Positions 43,033 through 53,271 are shown, numbered from the stretch's first letter. The stretch: DNA of 64,000 nt from Pyrinomonadaceae bacterium (GCA_019694355.1 JAIBCB010000001.1:835001-899000); one strand, 5' to 3'. Numbers and translations are program-made. Notes: generated by a model not told the origin, from the sequence alone.

Positions 43033-44835
43033 ATGGAAGAATTTAAGCGTCTCATTTCCTACGTAAGGCCCTATTGGGCGACCTTTGCCATCGCGCTTTT
43101 CTCGATGGTGATGGTGGCTCTGTTTGAGACGGCGACGCTTGGCCTGCTTGTCCCGATCGTCGATCAATTCGTCAAAGTACCGGGAAATGCGTCCGCAACG
43201 ATCTTCGACCTTCACAAGCTGATCCCGCAGGATGACTGGTTCAAGGCTTGGCTCACCATCTCCGGCCTATTGTTCGTCTTTACGATCGGCAAGGGGATCG
43301 CGGAGTATTTCTCGTCGTATCTGATGGCAAAGATCGGGCAGTCCGCGATCTTGAATCTGCGTGAACAGCTCTACGATCATCTGCTCAAGCAGTCATCTTC
43401 TTTTTTCGAAAAGCACAGGACGAATTTCCTCGTTTCGCGCCTCGTCCAAAGCTGTTCGCTCATCGAATATGCCGTCACGGGCAACCTACGCGATGTACTG
43501 CGTGAGAGCTTCATCCTGATCGGCTGTTTTGCGACAGCGTTCTATTACAACTGGCGGCTGACGCTCGGTGCCATTATCGTTGCACCGATCATCGGATTCC
43601 TGACAACAAAATTCAGCAAGCGCCTTCGCCGCTATGCTGAAGATTCGGTCGAGGGCAACAAACTCCTTACCGATACCGCGCAGGAAACGCTCTCGAATCA
43701 GATGATCGTCAAGGCGTATGGCGCCGAGACACGCGAGCGTTCACGTTTTTCTCGCGTTGCACACTTCATCGCCAACGCGAACCTTAGATCCAGCCGCACG
43801 GCCGCTCTATCGCCGCCGACGATCGACATCATCGGCGTTTTGATGATCATCCTCCTGATCTTCTTCGGCCTTCGAGAGATCAATGCCGCTAGAATGGATG
43901 CGTCGCAGTTCTTCGCTTTCCTGTTCGCGTTGTTCCGGAGCTATGACCCGATGCGTAAGATCTCGCGTCAACATAACGAGATCTCGCGGGCCTTTGCCGC
44001 CGCACGCGACGTTTGGGACGTTCTTGACGAAGATGAGCAAATCCCCGAAAAGGCTGAGAGCATTACGCTTTTGCCGCTTCGAGAAAAGATCGAGGTTCGC
44101 GACGTTTCGTTCAACTACAAGGGCCATTCCAAGCAGATCTTGAAACACATCGACCTTACGATCCCTCGGAATTCGATCGTTGCTCTGGTCGGAGAAAGCG
44201 GCGGCGGAAAATCGAGTCTTATAAAACTTCTGCAGAGAATGTATGACGTAACCGAGGGCGAGATCCTTTGGGACGGCATCGATCTGCGCGACGCTGACCT
44301 TGCATCCTTGCGCAAGCAGATCGCCCTTGTTACCCAAGAGACCGTACTTTTCAACGACACGGTAAAGTACAATATCTCTTACGGAAGGCCGGACGCGACC
44401 GACGCACAGATCGCGGAGGCCGCACGTATCGCTTTTGCAGACGGTTTTATTGAACAGCTGCCCGAAAAGTACGATACAAGGGTCGGCGAACGCGGCTCGC
44501 TTCTCTCGGGAGGCCAACGCCAGCGTATTGCCATCGCCCGGGCGGTACTTGTCGATGCACAGTTGCTCATTTTCGATGAGGCAACGTCTGCTCTCGACAC
44601 CGAAAGCGAAATGCTCGTGCAAAAGGCTATCGCCAATATCACAAAGGACCGAACGACCGTTGTGATCGCACATCGGCTGTCAACGATCCGCCGGGCCGAC
44701 AAGATCGTCGTGATGGAGAAAGGCGAGATCATTGAGGTCGGCACACACGCCGAACTCATCGCGGCCGAGGGCAAATACAAAAAGCTTTACGAATATCAGT
44801 TCGCCGAAGAGGCCGAACATTCAGCAAATTTATGA
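43033..44835 (+). CDS. MsbA-type ABC exporter (membrane and ATPase domains fused)
   Basis: 600 residues from the ATG (MEEFKRLISYVRPYW); a longer frame crosses the promoter. Residues about 15-310 carry six membrane segments, and about 345-580 the ATPase: GESGGGKSS, LSGGQRQR, LLIFDEATSAL and AHRLST are all intact. The family flips lipid A or other lipids and amphiphiles across the inner membrane as a homodimer. The substrate cannot be read from sequence. Its stop overlaps yicC by four bases. Confidence 0.9.
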   Translation: MEEFKRLISYVRPYWATFAIALFSMVMVALFETATLGLLVPIVDQFVKVPGNASATIFDLHKLIPQDDWFKAWLTISGLLFVFTIGKGIAEYFSSYLMAKIGQSAILNLREQLYDHLLKQSSSFFEKHRTNFLVSRLVQSCSLIEYAVTGNLRDVLRESFILIGCFATAFYYNWRLTLGAIIVAPIIGFLTTKFSKRLRRYAEDSVEGNKLLTDTAQETLSNQMIVKAYGAETRERSRFSRVAHFIANANLRSSRTAALSPPTIDIIGVLMIILLIFFGLREINAARMDASQFFAFLFALFRSYDPMRKISRQHNEISRAFAAARDVWDVLDEDEQIPEKAESITLLPLREKIEVRDVSFNYKGHSKQILKHIDLTIPRNSIVALVGESGGGKSSLIKLLQRMYDVTEGEILWDGIDLRDADLASLRKQIALVTQETVLFNDTVKYNISYGRPDATDAQIAEAARIAFADGFIEQLPEKYDTRVGERGSLLSGGQRQRIAIARAVLVDAQLLIFDEATSALDTESEMLVQKAIANITKDRTTVVIAHRLSTIRRADKIVVMEKGEIIEVGTHAELIAAEGKYKKLYEYQFAEEAEHSANL

Positions 44836-45710
44836 GATCAATGACCGGCTTTGGCCGCGGCTCGGCTTCGAACGACAAGACGAACGCGACCGTCGAGCTC
44901 AAGACAGTAAACAATCGCTTCCTCGATGTGAACATTAAGCTTCCATCTGACCTTCAGCACCTCGAAGCGGCACTAAAACGTTCGATCATAGCAAGACTCG
45001 GCCGCGGCCGCGTCGATGTCAATCTTCAGATCGAGCGGACGGAAGATGTGATCTACGAAGTAAATCGCGGCTTGATCTCGGGATTCCTTAACGCGATGAG
45101 CGAGCTGAAGTCCGAATTCAACCTTGCAGGCGAGCCGGATGTGAACGTCATCGCTCGCATCCCGAATATCATCTCTGCAAAGCGTGCCGAAATGACCGAC
45201 GAGGTCGAATCTGCTGTCCAAAACGCCATCGAACGCGCCCTCGACGATCTCGAAAAAATGCGATCGACCGAAGGCGCTTTGCTTGGCCATGAACTCGAAG
45301 ATCGGCTCGCTGGGATCGAAGGCCGCTTGGTTCCGATCGAAGCGTCTGCGGCAGAGGTAGCAGATGAATTCGCAGAGCGGTTAAAGAAGCGGATCGACTC
45401 GATCCTTGAAAAGCTCGGAACCGCCGCGGAACCTGATCCGGGGCGTTTGGCTCAGGAGATCGCATATCTTGCCGACCGCGTCGATATTTCCGAAGAGATC
45501 GCACGTCTTAAGGCACACATCGATCATTTTCGACAAATAATGAAGGAAGAGAAGGACGTCGGGAAGCGTTTGGATTTCTTGACCCAGGAACTGAACCGCG
45601 AGGCGAACACGATCACGTCAAAGACCAACAACCTGACGATCAAGGAGAATGCACTCGCAATAAAGAGCGAGATTGAGAAAATTCGCGAGCAAGTACAAAA
45701 TGTTGAATAG
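44832..45710 (+). CDS. yicC: YicC family endoribonuclease
   Basis: 292 residues. It has the family start MRSMTGFGRGSA, the VELKTVNNRFLDVNIKLP strand region, and the C-terminal metal-binding helix GKRLDFLTQELNREANTI. YicC/YloC proteins are single-strand-specific endoribonucleases that take part in RNA turnover. The order yicC-gmk-rpoZ is conserved in many bacteria and supports the call. Confidence 0.93.
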   Translation: MRSMTGFGRGSASNDKTNATVELKTVNNRFLDVNIKLPSDLQHLEAALKRSIIARLGRGRVDVNLQIERTEDVIYEVNRGLISGFLNAMSELKSEFNLAGEPDVNVIARIPNIISAKRAEMTDEVESAVQNAIERALDDLEKMRSTEGALLGHELEDRLAGIEGRLVPIEASAAEVADEFAERLKKRIDSILEKLGTAAEPDPGRLAQEIAYLADRVDISEEIARLKAHIDHFRQIMKEEKDVGKRLDFLTQELNREANTITSKTNNLTIKENALAIKSEIEKIREQVQNVE

Positions 45711-45740
45711 AGCAACGCGAAATCAGTTACGTAAAACCCA

Positions 45741-46382
45741 ATGATCGGCAATCTTCTTATCATCAGCTCTCCGTCAGGAGGCGGCAAAGGCACCCTCATT
45801 CGGGAAGTGCTGCAAACCACGCCGGACATCACATTCTCGGTCTCATACACGACGCGTGAAATGCGGAAAGGTGAGATGGACGGCCGCGAATATTTTTTTG
45901 TTTCCGTTGAGAAATTTCAGGAACTTGTCGCAAAAGATGAATTCCTTGAACACGCAGAGGTTCATGGCAATTTTTACGGAACGTCACGTTCCCAGGTCAA
46001 TAAACTTACAGAATCCGGCAAGGACGTACTCCTCGAAGTCGATGTTCAGGGTGCAAAGAACCTTCTTGCGAAAGTTCCCGATGCTGTAAGTATCTTCATC
46101 CTGCCGCCGTCATTTGCGACACTCGAAACGCGATTACGCATGCGCGCGACCGAATCGAGCGGCGATCTTCAGGTCAGGCTGCGTAACTCTTTTCAAGAGG
46201 TTCTCGAATACGACAAGTTCAGATTCGTCGTCGTAAACGACGATCTTGAGACCGCCGTCGAACAGATACGCACGATCATCAACGCCGAAAGGCACCGGAC
46301 GAATAGACAAGATGCCGCAATTCAGGGTATTCTAGATGGTTTCGACGCTGCGATGCACCGATTCGAGAAGGAGCCGAACTAA
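45741..46382 (+). CDS. gmk: Guanylate kinase
   Basis: 213 residues. It phosphorylates GMP to GDP with ATP. The P-loop reads SSPSGGGKGTL, slightly unusual in its GKG in place of GKS/GKT. The GMP-binding segment has VSYTTREMRKGEMDGREYFFV and YGTSRSQV. The ILPPS and lid Arg residues (RMRATESS) follow. The C-terminal helix region is normal. Confidence 0.94.
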   Translation: MIGNLLIISSPSGGGKGTLIREVLQTTPDITFSVSYTTREMRKGEMDGREYFFVSVEKFQELVAKDEFLEHAEVHGNFYGTSRSQVNKLTESGKDVLLEVDVQGAKNLLAKVPDAVSIFILPPSFATLETRLRMRATESSGDLQVRLRNSFQEVLEYDKFRFVVVNDDLETAVEQIRTIINAERHRTNRQDAAIQGILDGFDAAMHRFEKEPN

Positions 46383-46387
46383 AAGAT

Positions 46388-46642
46388 ATGGTTGACGAGA
46401 CCCAGGACGAGAACATAGAGACCGAAGTAGAAGCTTTCGATCCGCCAGAGATCGATTCAAAATACAGGATGATCATCCTCGCAGCCCAGCGAAGCAAACA
46501 GCTGCAACGCGGTGCGGACGCACGCGTCGATGTTGACCGCCGCAAGGTAAAGCCCACACGTATCGCCATGCGCGAGATCGGCGACCGCAAGGTGAATTTC
46601 AAGTTCACCGATCAGGAAGAGGAAAGCACTGCGGCCTCCTGA
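46388..46642 (+). CDS. rpoZ: RNA polymerase omega subunit
   Basis: 84 residues. After an acidic N-terminal tail of about 20 residues, the core DSKYRMIILAAQRSKQLQRG and KPTRIAMREI match the omega fold, which helps assemble beta' into RNA polymerase. The five-base gap from gmk and the conserved neighbourhood support the call. The gene is followed by a terminator. Confidence 0.88.
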   Translation: MVDETQDENIETEVEAFDPPEIDSKYRMIILAAQRSKQLQRGADARVDVDRRKVKPTRIAMREIGDRKVNFKFTDQEEESTAAS

Positions 46643-46668
46643 TAGACTGCCGCTCCCTTAAAGACATA

Positions 46669-46711
46669 AAGAACCTCTGCTCGATGTTCGGGCAGAGGTT
46701 CTTCGATTTTT
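46669..46711 (+). terminator. Terminator after rpoZ
   Basis: AAGAACCTCTGC (46669-46680) pairs with GCAGAGGTTCTT (46692-46703) over an 11-base loop, followed by CGATTTTT. It separates rpoZ from the convergent ETF-QO gene. Confidence 0.8.
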
Positions 46712-46729
46712 GGCCAAAAAGAGTGGCCG

Positions 46730-48460
46730 TTACATTCCTTTGTAGGTCGGGCCGCCACCGCCTTCCGGTGTGACCCAGTTGATGATCTGATACGGGTCGG
46801 CGATATCGCAGGTCTTACAGTGGACGCAGTTCGAGAAATTCACCTTTAGTTCGCGACGCCCGCTCTGCGGATCCGCCTCCATTTCATAGACCGCGGCCGG
46901 GCAAAAACGCTGGCACGGATTGCCGTATTCAACAACGCAGCGCGTTGCGCAGATCTCGGTATCAAGTACGTGCAGATGGCACGGCTGATCTTCGTCGTGA
47001 GCGACGCCGGCGTGGAAAACATCGGTGACCTTATCGAACGTCAAATTCTTGTCGAACGGCACTTCTTCGTAGCGTTCGGTCTTCACATGGTCGGTCGGCC
47101 CGAAGGTTCCGCTGATCTCACGGTCGCGCAGCTGCTGCATCCGTTCATAGCCCGGAACATGATGCTGCTTCGGCATAAAGCCCCACGCAAGGCCGCCTGT
47201 TACGAACTGCAGGCCGGTGTTGATGAGCGCCGGCCAACGACCGCTCTGAAACGCTCCGTGAAAGTTGCGAACGCTGTGGAGCTCGTCGTAGATCCAGCTG
47301 AACGTCACTTTTTCCGTGTAAGCGGCGAGCGTCTCGGATGAGAAATCTCCCTTCTCGAACGCGTGAATGATCGTTTCGGCAGCCAGCATTCCGCTCTTCA
47401 TCGCAAGGTGAATTCCCTTGATCCGCTGGCCGTTCAGAAACGCGGCACATTCGCCGACGAGCAGCACGCCGTCAGCATAAAGCTTTGGCATTGTGTTCCA
47501 GCCGCCGGTATTGATCGTCTTGGCACCGTATTTGACCATCTTGCCGCCTTCGAGAACGGCTGCGACCATGGGATGCGTCTTGAATTTTTGAAACTCTGCG
47601 TGCGGATCGATGAGCGGGTCCTCATAATCCAGCCCCGTAACATAGCCGATGCTGACCATGTTGTTCTTTAGGCCGTAGATCCAGCCGCCGCCGTACGTGC
47701 GTGTGTCTGAAGGAAATCCAAGTGTGTGAACGACCTTGCCTTCAGGAAAATTGCCGGCGGGCAGTTCCCAAAGCTCCTTTACACCAAGCGAGAAAGCCTG
47801 AGTCTCGCTGTCTTCGTCAAGCCCAAGGCGGGCGGTCAACTGCTTTGTTAGCGAGCCTCTAGAACCTTCGCCAAGTACCGTAACCTTCGCGAGAATATCA
47901 ACGCCCGGTTCATAGTTCGGCTTCTTCTTGCCGTCTTTATCGATTCCCTTGTCGCCCGTTCGGATGCCGATTACGGCATTATTCTCATCGTAAAGGACCT
48001 CGGCAGCAGGAAATTCGGGGAAAATGTTGACGCCCGCAGCTTCGCATTTCTCCGCGAGCCATTCGCAGACGCGGCTGAGGCTTACAATGTATTTTCCTTT
48101 GTTCTTAAGCGGCGGCGGGACGAGCGGTGAGTTAAAACCTCTCTTTTCACCAAGATACCAGAACGCGTCTTCCGTCACTACCGAATCGACCGGACAGCCT
48201 TCGCCAAGAAAATCCGGCATCAATTCGCGCATCGCGCGCGGATCCATCACCGCACCCGAAAGGATGTGAGCACCGACGGCCGGCCCTTTTTCAACGATCG
48301 CGATCTCTAGGTCATCGACGGTCTTGCCGAACTTCAAGTTCTTTTCGACCATTTCGTTGTGCAGTTTGATCTGCATCTTTAGATGCAGCGCCGCCGCAAG
48401 GTTCGCCGGCCCCGCACCAACAAACACAACATCCATCGGAACCTGTTCTCGTTCACTCAT
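46730..48460 (-). CDS. Electron transfer flavoprotein-ubiquinone oxidoreductase
   Basis: 576 residues. It passes electrons from reduced ETF (fatty-acid and amino-acid oxidation) to the quinone pool at the membrane. The FAD site GAGPANLAAALHLK lies at about 15-28, and a second nucleotide-site motif and a GGGWIYGLKNN segment lie in the middle. The C-terminus holds the 4Fe-4S ferredoxin-like domain: CQRFCPAAVY, then CVHCKTCD. ETF subunit genes are not in the window. Confidence 0.94.
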   Translation of the reverse strand: MSEREQVPMDVVFVGAGPANLAAALHLKMQIKLHNEMVEKNLKFGKTVDDLEIAIVEKGPAVGAHILSGAVMDPRAMRELMPDFLGEGCPVDSVVTEDAFWYLGEKRGFNSPLVPPPLKNKGKYIVSLSRVCEWLAEKCEAAGVNIFPEFPAAEVLYDENNAVIGIRTGDKGIDKDGKKKPNYEPGVDILAKVTVLGEGSRGSLTKQLTARLGLDEDSETQAFSLGVKELWELPAGNFPEGKVVHTLGFPSDTRTYGGGWIYGLKNNMVSIGYVTGLDYEDPLIDPHAEFQKFKTHPMVAAVLEGGKMVKYGAKTINTGGWNTMPKLYADGVLLVGECAAFLNGQRIKGIHLAMKSGMLAAETIIHAFEKGDFSSETLAAYTEKVTFSWIYDELHSVRNFHGAFQSGRWPALINTGLQFVTGGLAWGFMPKQHHVPGYERMQQLRDREISGTFGPTDHVKTERYEEVPFDKNLTFDKVTDVFHAGVAHDEDQPCHLHVLDTEICATRCVVEYGNPCQRFCPAAVYEMEADPQSGRRELKVNFSNCVHCKTCDIADPYQIINWVTPEGGGGPTYKGM

Positions 48461-48590
48461 AAATCGTTGTTGAAATTCCGTAACGGAGAATTATAACAGA
48501 CTAAAAGATAGCTGTATATTTCCTCGGAGAAGCCAGTCAGCGAAAGGAAACGTAACTCGACGCCGATCTAAGTCCTGCCGCTATCACATT

Positions 48591-49646
48591 TCACGACTCA
48601 AACTGGGCTTTCAAACTTTCAGTATACGGTGCTCGTGCGACGCCTTTTTCGGTGATGATGGCGGTTACGAGATCGTTGGGCGTCACGTCGAAGGCGTAGT
48701 TGGTGATGCCGACGCCGTCGGGAGCAAGTTGGTGATCTCTAACGTGTGTGATCTCGCTACGGTCACGTTCTTCGATCGGAATGTCGTCGCCGGTCGGACA
48801 GTTAAGATCGACCGTCGAGAGCGGTGCCGCGACGTAGAACGGAATGTTGTGCCGCTTTGCGAGGACGGCGACCATATAGGTGCCGATCTTATTGGCGACA
48901 TCGCCGTTCGCAGCGATTCGGTCGCTGCCGACGACGACGGCCTGCACGCGGCCTTTCTTCATTACGTGGCCGCTCATATTGTCCGTGATGAGCGTGACGG
49001 GAATGTCGTCTTCCATCAATTCCCACGCTGTTAGACGTGCACCTTGCAGGTAAGGCCTCGTCTCGTCGGCGATGACCGAGATGTGTTTGCCTTGATCGAT
49101 CGCTCCGCGAATCACGCCAAGAGCAGTTCCCCAAACTCCGCCCGTCGCGAGTGCTCCCGCGTTGCAATGCGTCAGAACAGTGGAATTGTCAGCGATCAGT
49201 TCCCCGCCGAATTGTGCGATGAGCCGCTGAGCTTCGATATCTTCATCGTGGATCGCTTTTGCTTCAGCTTCTAGGATCTGCTTTATCTCGATGACCTGTC
49301 TGCCTTCGGCCTTTGCCTTCTGAAATGCGGCCTTCATCCTATCGATCGCCCAGAAAAGATTCACCGCGGTCGGACGTGTCTTTCCGAGAACGTCACCCGC
49401 GAAATCAAGTTCTTCTTCGAGATCGGCGACCGTCGTACCGACAAATGCGGTTGCGGCCAACGCCATTCCGTACGCAGCTGAAACACCGATAGCCGGTGCA
49501 CCACGCACGACCATATCCTTGATGCCCTTTGCGACATCGTCGTATGTCTTTAGGAGCAGCCATTTTTCTTCGGTCGGCAACAGTCGCTGGTCAAGCATTT
49601 CAACGCCCGCATCGGTTCGTCTGACAGGAATGATATTAAGTTTCAT
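48591..49646 (-). CDS. mtnA: S-methyl-5-thioribose-1-phosphate isomerase
   Basis: 351 residues, normal length. It isomerises MTR-1-P to MTRu-1-P in methionine salvage. The fold is eIF2B-like. [16 protein letters not shown] is the substrate loop, the catalytic cysteine is in [13 protein letters not shown], and the catalytic aspartate in [19 protein letters not shown]. No other salvage gene is adjacent. It is divergent from the DoxX-like gene. Confidence 0.95.
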   Translation of the reverse strand: MKLNIIPVRRTDAGVEMLDQRLLPTEEKWLLLKTYDDVAKGIKDMVVRGAPAIGVSAAYGMALAATAFVGTTVADLEEELDFAGDVLGKTRPTAVNLFWAIDRMKAAFQKAKAEGRQVIEIKQILEAEAKAIHDEDIEAQRLIAQFGGELIADNSTVLTHCNAGALATGGVWGTALGVIRGAIDQGKHISVIADETRPYLQGARLTAWELMEDDIPVTLITDNMSGHVMKKGRVQAVVVGSDRIAANGDVANKIGTYMVAVLAKRHNIPFYVAAPLSTVDLNCPTGDDIPIEERDRSEITHVRDHQLAPDGVGITNYAFDVTPNDLVTAIITEKGVARAPYTESLKAQFES

Positions 49647-49779
49647 AAAATTTCGGCTTTCCTGGTGGAGAAGGTTCTCGCGTCTTGATCTCGGTCAAAC
49701 TAAGAATCTTACCGAAAAAGACGTGCACTCAAAAGGTTGGCGGAACTTTTTACACACGCCCCGGCGTTATAGTTTGCAT

Positions 49780-50460
49780 ATGCGGATCGAACACACATTG
49801 GATGAACTTCACTCTGCCGTTACGCAGAGATGGTGGATGCAGCTCTTTGCAGCGTTTACGCGGTGCATCATCGCGGTCGGATTCATTCCGCCGAGCATCC
49901 CGAAAATACTCCACAAGCCGTTCACAAGCCTGCCGGACTCAAACCCTGTCGGCCATTACTTCAATGCGTTGCTTGGAACCGGTTACTATTACGAGTTCAT
50001 CGGGTGGTCGCAGCTGATCGCTGCGATCCTGCTCTTGATACCGCGGACATCGCACATCGGAGCACTGCTTTTTTTCCCCATAATAGTAAATATCGCCATT
50101 CTGACAAATGCGGTCGGGTTCGCGGGAACGTGGCTCGTGACCATCTTTATGTCGCTCGCCGGTGTATTTCTGGTCGCTTGGGAATACGACCGTCTGAAGC
50201 CGATCATCTTTTTCACGCGAAGATCGAGGACACGCAAGTTCAGATTCCAATTCATTCTGATCCCGTTGGCGTTTGCCGTCGGCGGTGTCGCATTCGGGAT
50301 CCTCGCTTGGTCGATCCGGCTTGGGAATTTGCCGAATTACCTAGCCACGACCGGAGTTCTGGCGGTGATCGGAGCGGTCTTCGGACTTGTTGTCGCAATT
50401 CACTATTGGCTGATGCCGACCGGGACATTGACGAACGCGGCCGATTCTGCGCCAAAATAA
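49780..50460 (+). CDS. DoxX-like membrane protein
   Basis: 226 residues from an ATG seven bases after a TATAGT; the longer frame would run into mtnA and has no support. Several membrane segments (about 20-40, 62-80, 86-106, 112-130, 155-178, 190-212) and the region FTRCIIAVGFIPPSIPKIL plus YYEFIGWSQLIAAILLLIPRT match the DoxX/DoxD family. These are small quinone- or redox-linked membrane proteins of unclear activity. It lies four bases before the macrodomain gene. Confidence 0.7.
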   Translation: MRIEHTLDELHSAVTQRWWMQLFAAFTRCIIAVGFIPPSIPKILHKPFTSLPDSNPVGHYFNALLGTGYYYEFIGWSQLIAAILLLIPRTSHIGALLFFPIIVNIAILTNAVGFAGTWLVTIFMSLAGVFLVAWEYDRLKPIIFFTRRSRTRKFRFQFILIPLAFAVGGVAFGILAWSIRLGNLPNYLATTGVLAVIGAVFGLVVAIHYWLMPTGTLTNAADSAPK

Positions 50461-50464
50461 CAGA

Positions 50465-51007
50465 ATGACCGCATCATTCCTCGACGGCAGAGTAACTGCT
50501 CTCGTTGGTGACCTTACGAAACAAGCGACGGACGCGATCGTAAACGCCGCAAACTCGTCTCTGCTTGGCGGAGGCGGTGTCGATGGTGCGATACATCTCG
50601 CCGGCGGACCCGACATCCTTGCCCAATGCCGCGAGATCCGAGCAACGCAATATCCCGATGGACTGCCGGTCGGCAAAGCTGTTATCACGACGGGCGGCAA
50701 ACTTCCGGCCAAGTTTGTGATCCACACGGTCGGCCCGCAATACGGTTTGAATCATGGTGCCGATGACGAACTGCTTGCTGCCGCCTACACAAATTCTCTT
50801 GCTCTTGCGGTTGAAAATTCGCTTACCTCGATCGCCTTCCCGTCGATCTCTACGGGCGTCTATCGCTTCCCGAAGGAACGTGCCGCATGCGTCTCTTCGG
50901 CCGCAATAAAGACCTTTCTTGATAGCGATTCGGCCATCACATCGGTCAACTTGGTCTTCTTTCATCAGCCCGATCTGGAGACGTTTCTCAAATTGAACTC
51001 GTTCTAA
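50465..51007 (+). CDS. Macrodomain protein (O-acetyl-ADP-ribose deacetylase / ADP-ribosyl hydrolase type)
   Basis: 180 residues, a single macrodomain. Ligand-binding motifs are GDLTKQATDAIVNAANSSL, LGGGGVDGAIH, PVGKAVITTGGKLPAKFVIHTVGP and PSISTGVYRFPKE. The pattern is the MacroD/YmdB type, which removes ADP-ribose from proteins or the acetyl group from O-acetyl-ADP-ribose. Near-contact with the DoxX-like gene indicates co-transcription. Confidence 0.93.
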   Translation: MTASFLDGRVTALVGDLTKQATDAIVNAANSSLLGGGGVDGAIHLAGGPDILAQCREIRATQYPDGLPVGKAVITTGGKLPAKFVIHTVGPQYGLNHGADDELLAAAYTNSLALAVENSLTSIAFPSISTGVYRFPKERAACVSSAAIKTFLDSDSAITSVNLVFFHQPDLETFLKLNSF

Positions 51008-51024
51008 ACGTCAACTGACCAATC

Positions 51025-51053
51025 TTGCTCTTCACTTTCGCGTCCGTTATATT
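51025..51053 (+). promoter_or_regulatory. Promoter of glgP
   Basis: A -35 TTGCTC (51025-51030), exactly 17 bases, and a -10 TATATT (51048-51053). The start would be near 51060, 20 bases before the ATG. Confidence 0.6.
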
Positions 51054-51079
51054 CGTTCAATACCCTTCAAGCCAGAAAT

Positions 51080-53257
51080 ATGAGCGAAACCGCGCAAGAA
51101 GCACAGCAAGATACTCCAACTGTTAATTTTAGAGAGGATTTCAATATAGACCGCCGGATCCCGGAAGCGCTGCGGCCGCTGTTCGAGATCTCGATGAATT
51201 TTTATTGGTCGTGGCAGCCCGAAGGTGTCGCGTTGTTTCGCGACCTGGACTCGCGTTTTTGGGATAAAAGCGAGCAGCGGCCAAGGGTCTTCCTTGAGAA
51301 TGTTGAAAGTTTTCGCCTCTGGCTTCGGGCTTGCGATCCCGCGTATGTCGAGCGGCTGAATCAGTTCGCGGCCCGCCAAGCGGCGTATCTTTCGGTTCCC
51401 GCCGACGAAGGCACGGCACTAGCACCAACTCCGAAGATCGCTTACTTTTGTGCGGAATATGGCGTGCATAATTCCCTGCCGATCTATTCGGGCGGCCTCG
51501 GCATCCTGGCCGGTGACCATTTGAAGTCAGCGAGCGATCTGAATCTTCCGCTGACGGCGATCGGGCTTTTTTATCGTTACGGATTTTTCCGCCAGCACGT
51601 AAATCATGAAGGCTGGCAGGAAGAGACGTACAATGACCTCTTTGACACAGAGCTCGCCCTTTCGCCGGTCGTCAAAGAAGATGGCTCTCGTCTGACCGTC
51701 TCTGTCCACATTCGCGGTCGTGAAGTTGTCTGCCGAGCCTGGCTTGCAAAGGTTGGCCGCATATCGCTTTATCTGCTTGATACCAACGTTCCTGAAAATT
51801 CCGAGGTAGATCGTCTCATTACGGGCCATCTTTACGGCGGAGATTCCGAGACGCGCATCGTGCAGGAAAAGGTGCTTGGGATCGGCGGTGTGCGTTTGCT
51901 GCGTGCTCTTGGGATCGGGGCCGATGTTTATCACTTGAACGAAGGCCATGCAGGATTCTCGACGCTCGAGCTTGCATCGGAATTTCTCGCCGCAAACCCA
52001 GATAAAAATTTCGCGGACGCTATCCAAGCCGTGCGTGAGAAGTGCGTCTTTACGACGCATACGCCCGTGGCGGCCGGAAACGACGCATTCGAGCCGAACT
52101 TGCTTCTTGAATGTTTTAGTCAGGAATATCTGCGGTCCCTCAAGATCACGGACAGCGAATTTCTCGCCCTCGGTCGCGCAAACTTGTCTGACGACAAAGA
52201 ATATTTCGGGATGACGCCGCTTGCGATCCGAATGTGCCGCTCTTCGAACGGCGTGAGCGAAAAGCACGGCCACGTGTCGCGCCAGCTCTGGCTGAAGATG
52301 TTCCCGGGCCTTGCCGACGCCGAAGCGGTGCCGATCACCGCGGTTACGAACGGTGTTCATGCCCCGACATGGATCTCGCCATTGCTGCAGAGTCTTTACT
52401 GCCGAGAGCTTGGGGCAAATTGGCACGAGGCCGTTTGTGATGTGAGCAAATGGGGCTCTGCGGTCTGGAACATCCCGGATGAAGATATCTGGAGAGCTCA
52501 TCAGGCTCTCAAGGGCCTTCTCATCTCGTATGTCCGCAGGCGAACCGCTACAAAAGACGCGGGCACGGTCGAGACCATTCATGAAAATGAAGATACGGCA
52601 ACGCTCTTTTCGTCTGAGGTGCTCACGATCGGGTTTGCTCGGCGCGTCGCCGAATACAAACGTTGGGATCTGATCTTCTCCGATCTCCCAAGGCTTTTGA
52701 AGATGGTCGATGACGAAGAACGTCCTGTCCAATTCGTTTTTGCGGGCAAAGCACACCCGCAGGATAAGGTCGGAAAGTCGGTGCTGCAAGAACTGCTCCG
52801 CATCAACAGCGACTCGAATTGGCAGCGGCGTGCCGTCTTTATTGAAGACTACGATCAGGAGGTCGCACGATATTTGGTCCGCGGCGTTGACGTCTGGATG
52901 AACGTCCCTCGCAGGCCGATGGAGGCCAGCGGCACCAGCGGAATGAAGGCCGCGATGAACGGCGCACTCAATTTCTCGATCCTCGACGGTTGGTGGATCG
53001 AGGGTTACAACGGCAAGAATGGTTTTGCGATCGGCGGACTCGAGGCAACGGGAACCGACGAGGAGATCGACAAGCAGGACGCAGAGTCTCTTTACAGCAC
53101 GCTCGAAACTGAGGTCATCCCGGCATATTACGAGTTCGAAGACGGTATTCGGAAGCGTTGGATAGGAATGATGCGCGAGGCGATCGGCACCCTAACGCCG
53201 CAATTTTCGACGGATCGGATGGTCGGCGATTATCTTGAGCGAATCTACAAACATTAG
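51080..53257 (+). CDS. glgP: Alpha-glucan (glycogen) phosphorylase with DUF3417 N-terminal domain
   Basis: 725 residues. It releases glucose 1-phosphate from alpha-1,4-glucans using PLP. The N-terminal 100 residues are the DUF3417 domain of the short bacterial/archaeal phosphorylases (PLFEISMNFYWSW). The catalytic part shows AYFCAEYGVHNSLPIYSGGLG, HLNEGHAGF, TTHTPVAAGND, VTNGVHAPTW, RVAEYKRWD and the PLP lysine in SGTSGMKAAMNG. It begins a four-gene plus-strand cluster ending at the zinc-ribbon gene. Confidence 0.94.
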   Translation: MSETAQEAQQDTPTVNFREDFNIDRRIPEALRPLFEISMNFYWSWQPEGVALFRDLDSRFWDKSEQRPRVFLENVESFRLWLRACDPAYVERLNQFAARQAAYLSVPADEGTALAPTPKIAYFCAEYGVHNSLPIYSGGLGILAGDHLKSASDLNLPLTAIGLFYRYGFFRQHVNHEGWQEETYNDLFDTELALSPVVKEDGSRLTVSVHIRGREVVCRAWLAKVGRISLYLLDTNVPENSEVDRLITGHLYGGDSETRIVQEKVLGIGGVRLLRALGIGADVYHLNEGHAGFSTLELASEFLAANPDKNFADAIQAVREKCVFTTHTPVAAGNDAFEPNLLLECFSQEYLRSLKITDSEFLALGRANLSDDKEYFGMTPLAIRMCRSSNGVSEKHGHVSRQLWLKMFPGLADAEAVPITAVTNGVHAPTWISPLLQSLYCRELGANWHEAVCDVSKWGSAVWNIPDEDIWRAHQALKGLLISYVRRRTATKDAGTVETIHENEDTATLFSSEVLTIGFARRVAEYKRWDLIFSDLPRLLKMVDDEERPVQFVFAGKAHPQDKVGKSVLQELLRINSDSNWQRRAVFIEDYDQEVARYLVRGVDVWMNVPRRPMEASGTSGMKAAMNGALNFSILDGWWIEGYNGKNGFAIGGLEATGTDEEIDKQDAESLYSTLETEVIPAYYEFEDGIRKRWIGMMREAIGTLTPQFSTDRMVGDYLERIYKH

Positions 53258-53271
53258 CGTGTAAAAACCTT

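Noticed and set aside
43807-44673. A 288-codon minus-strand frame opposite the exporter gene
   Set aside because: It covers the intact Walker and signature motifs of the real gene in reverse.
51527-52789. A 420-codon minus-strand frame opposite glgP
   Set aside because: Long only because of codon bias in the real gene; no start site, domain or membrane pattern.
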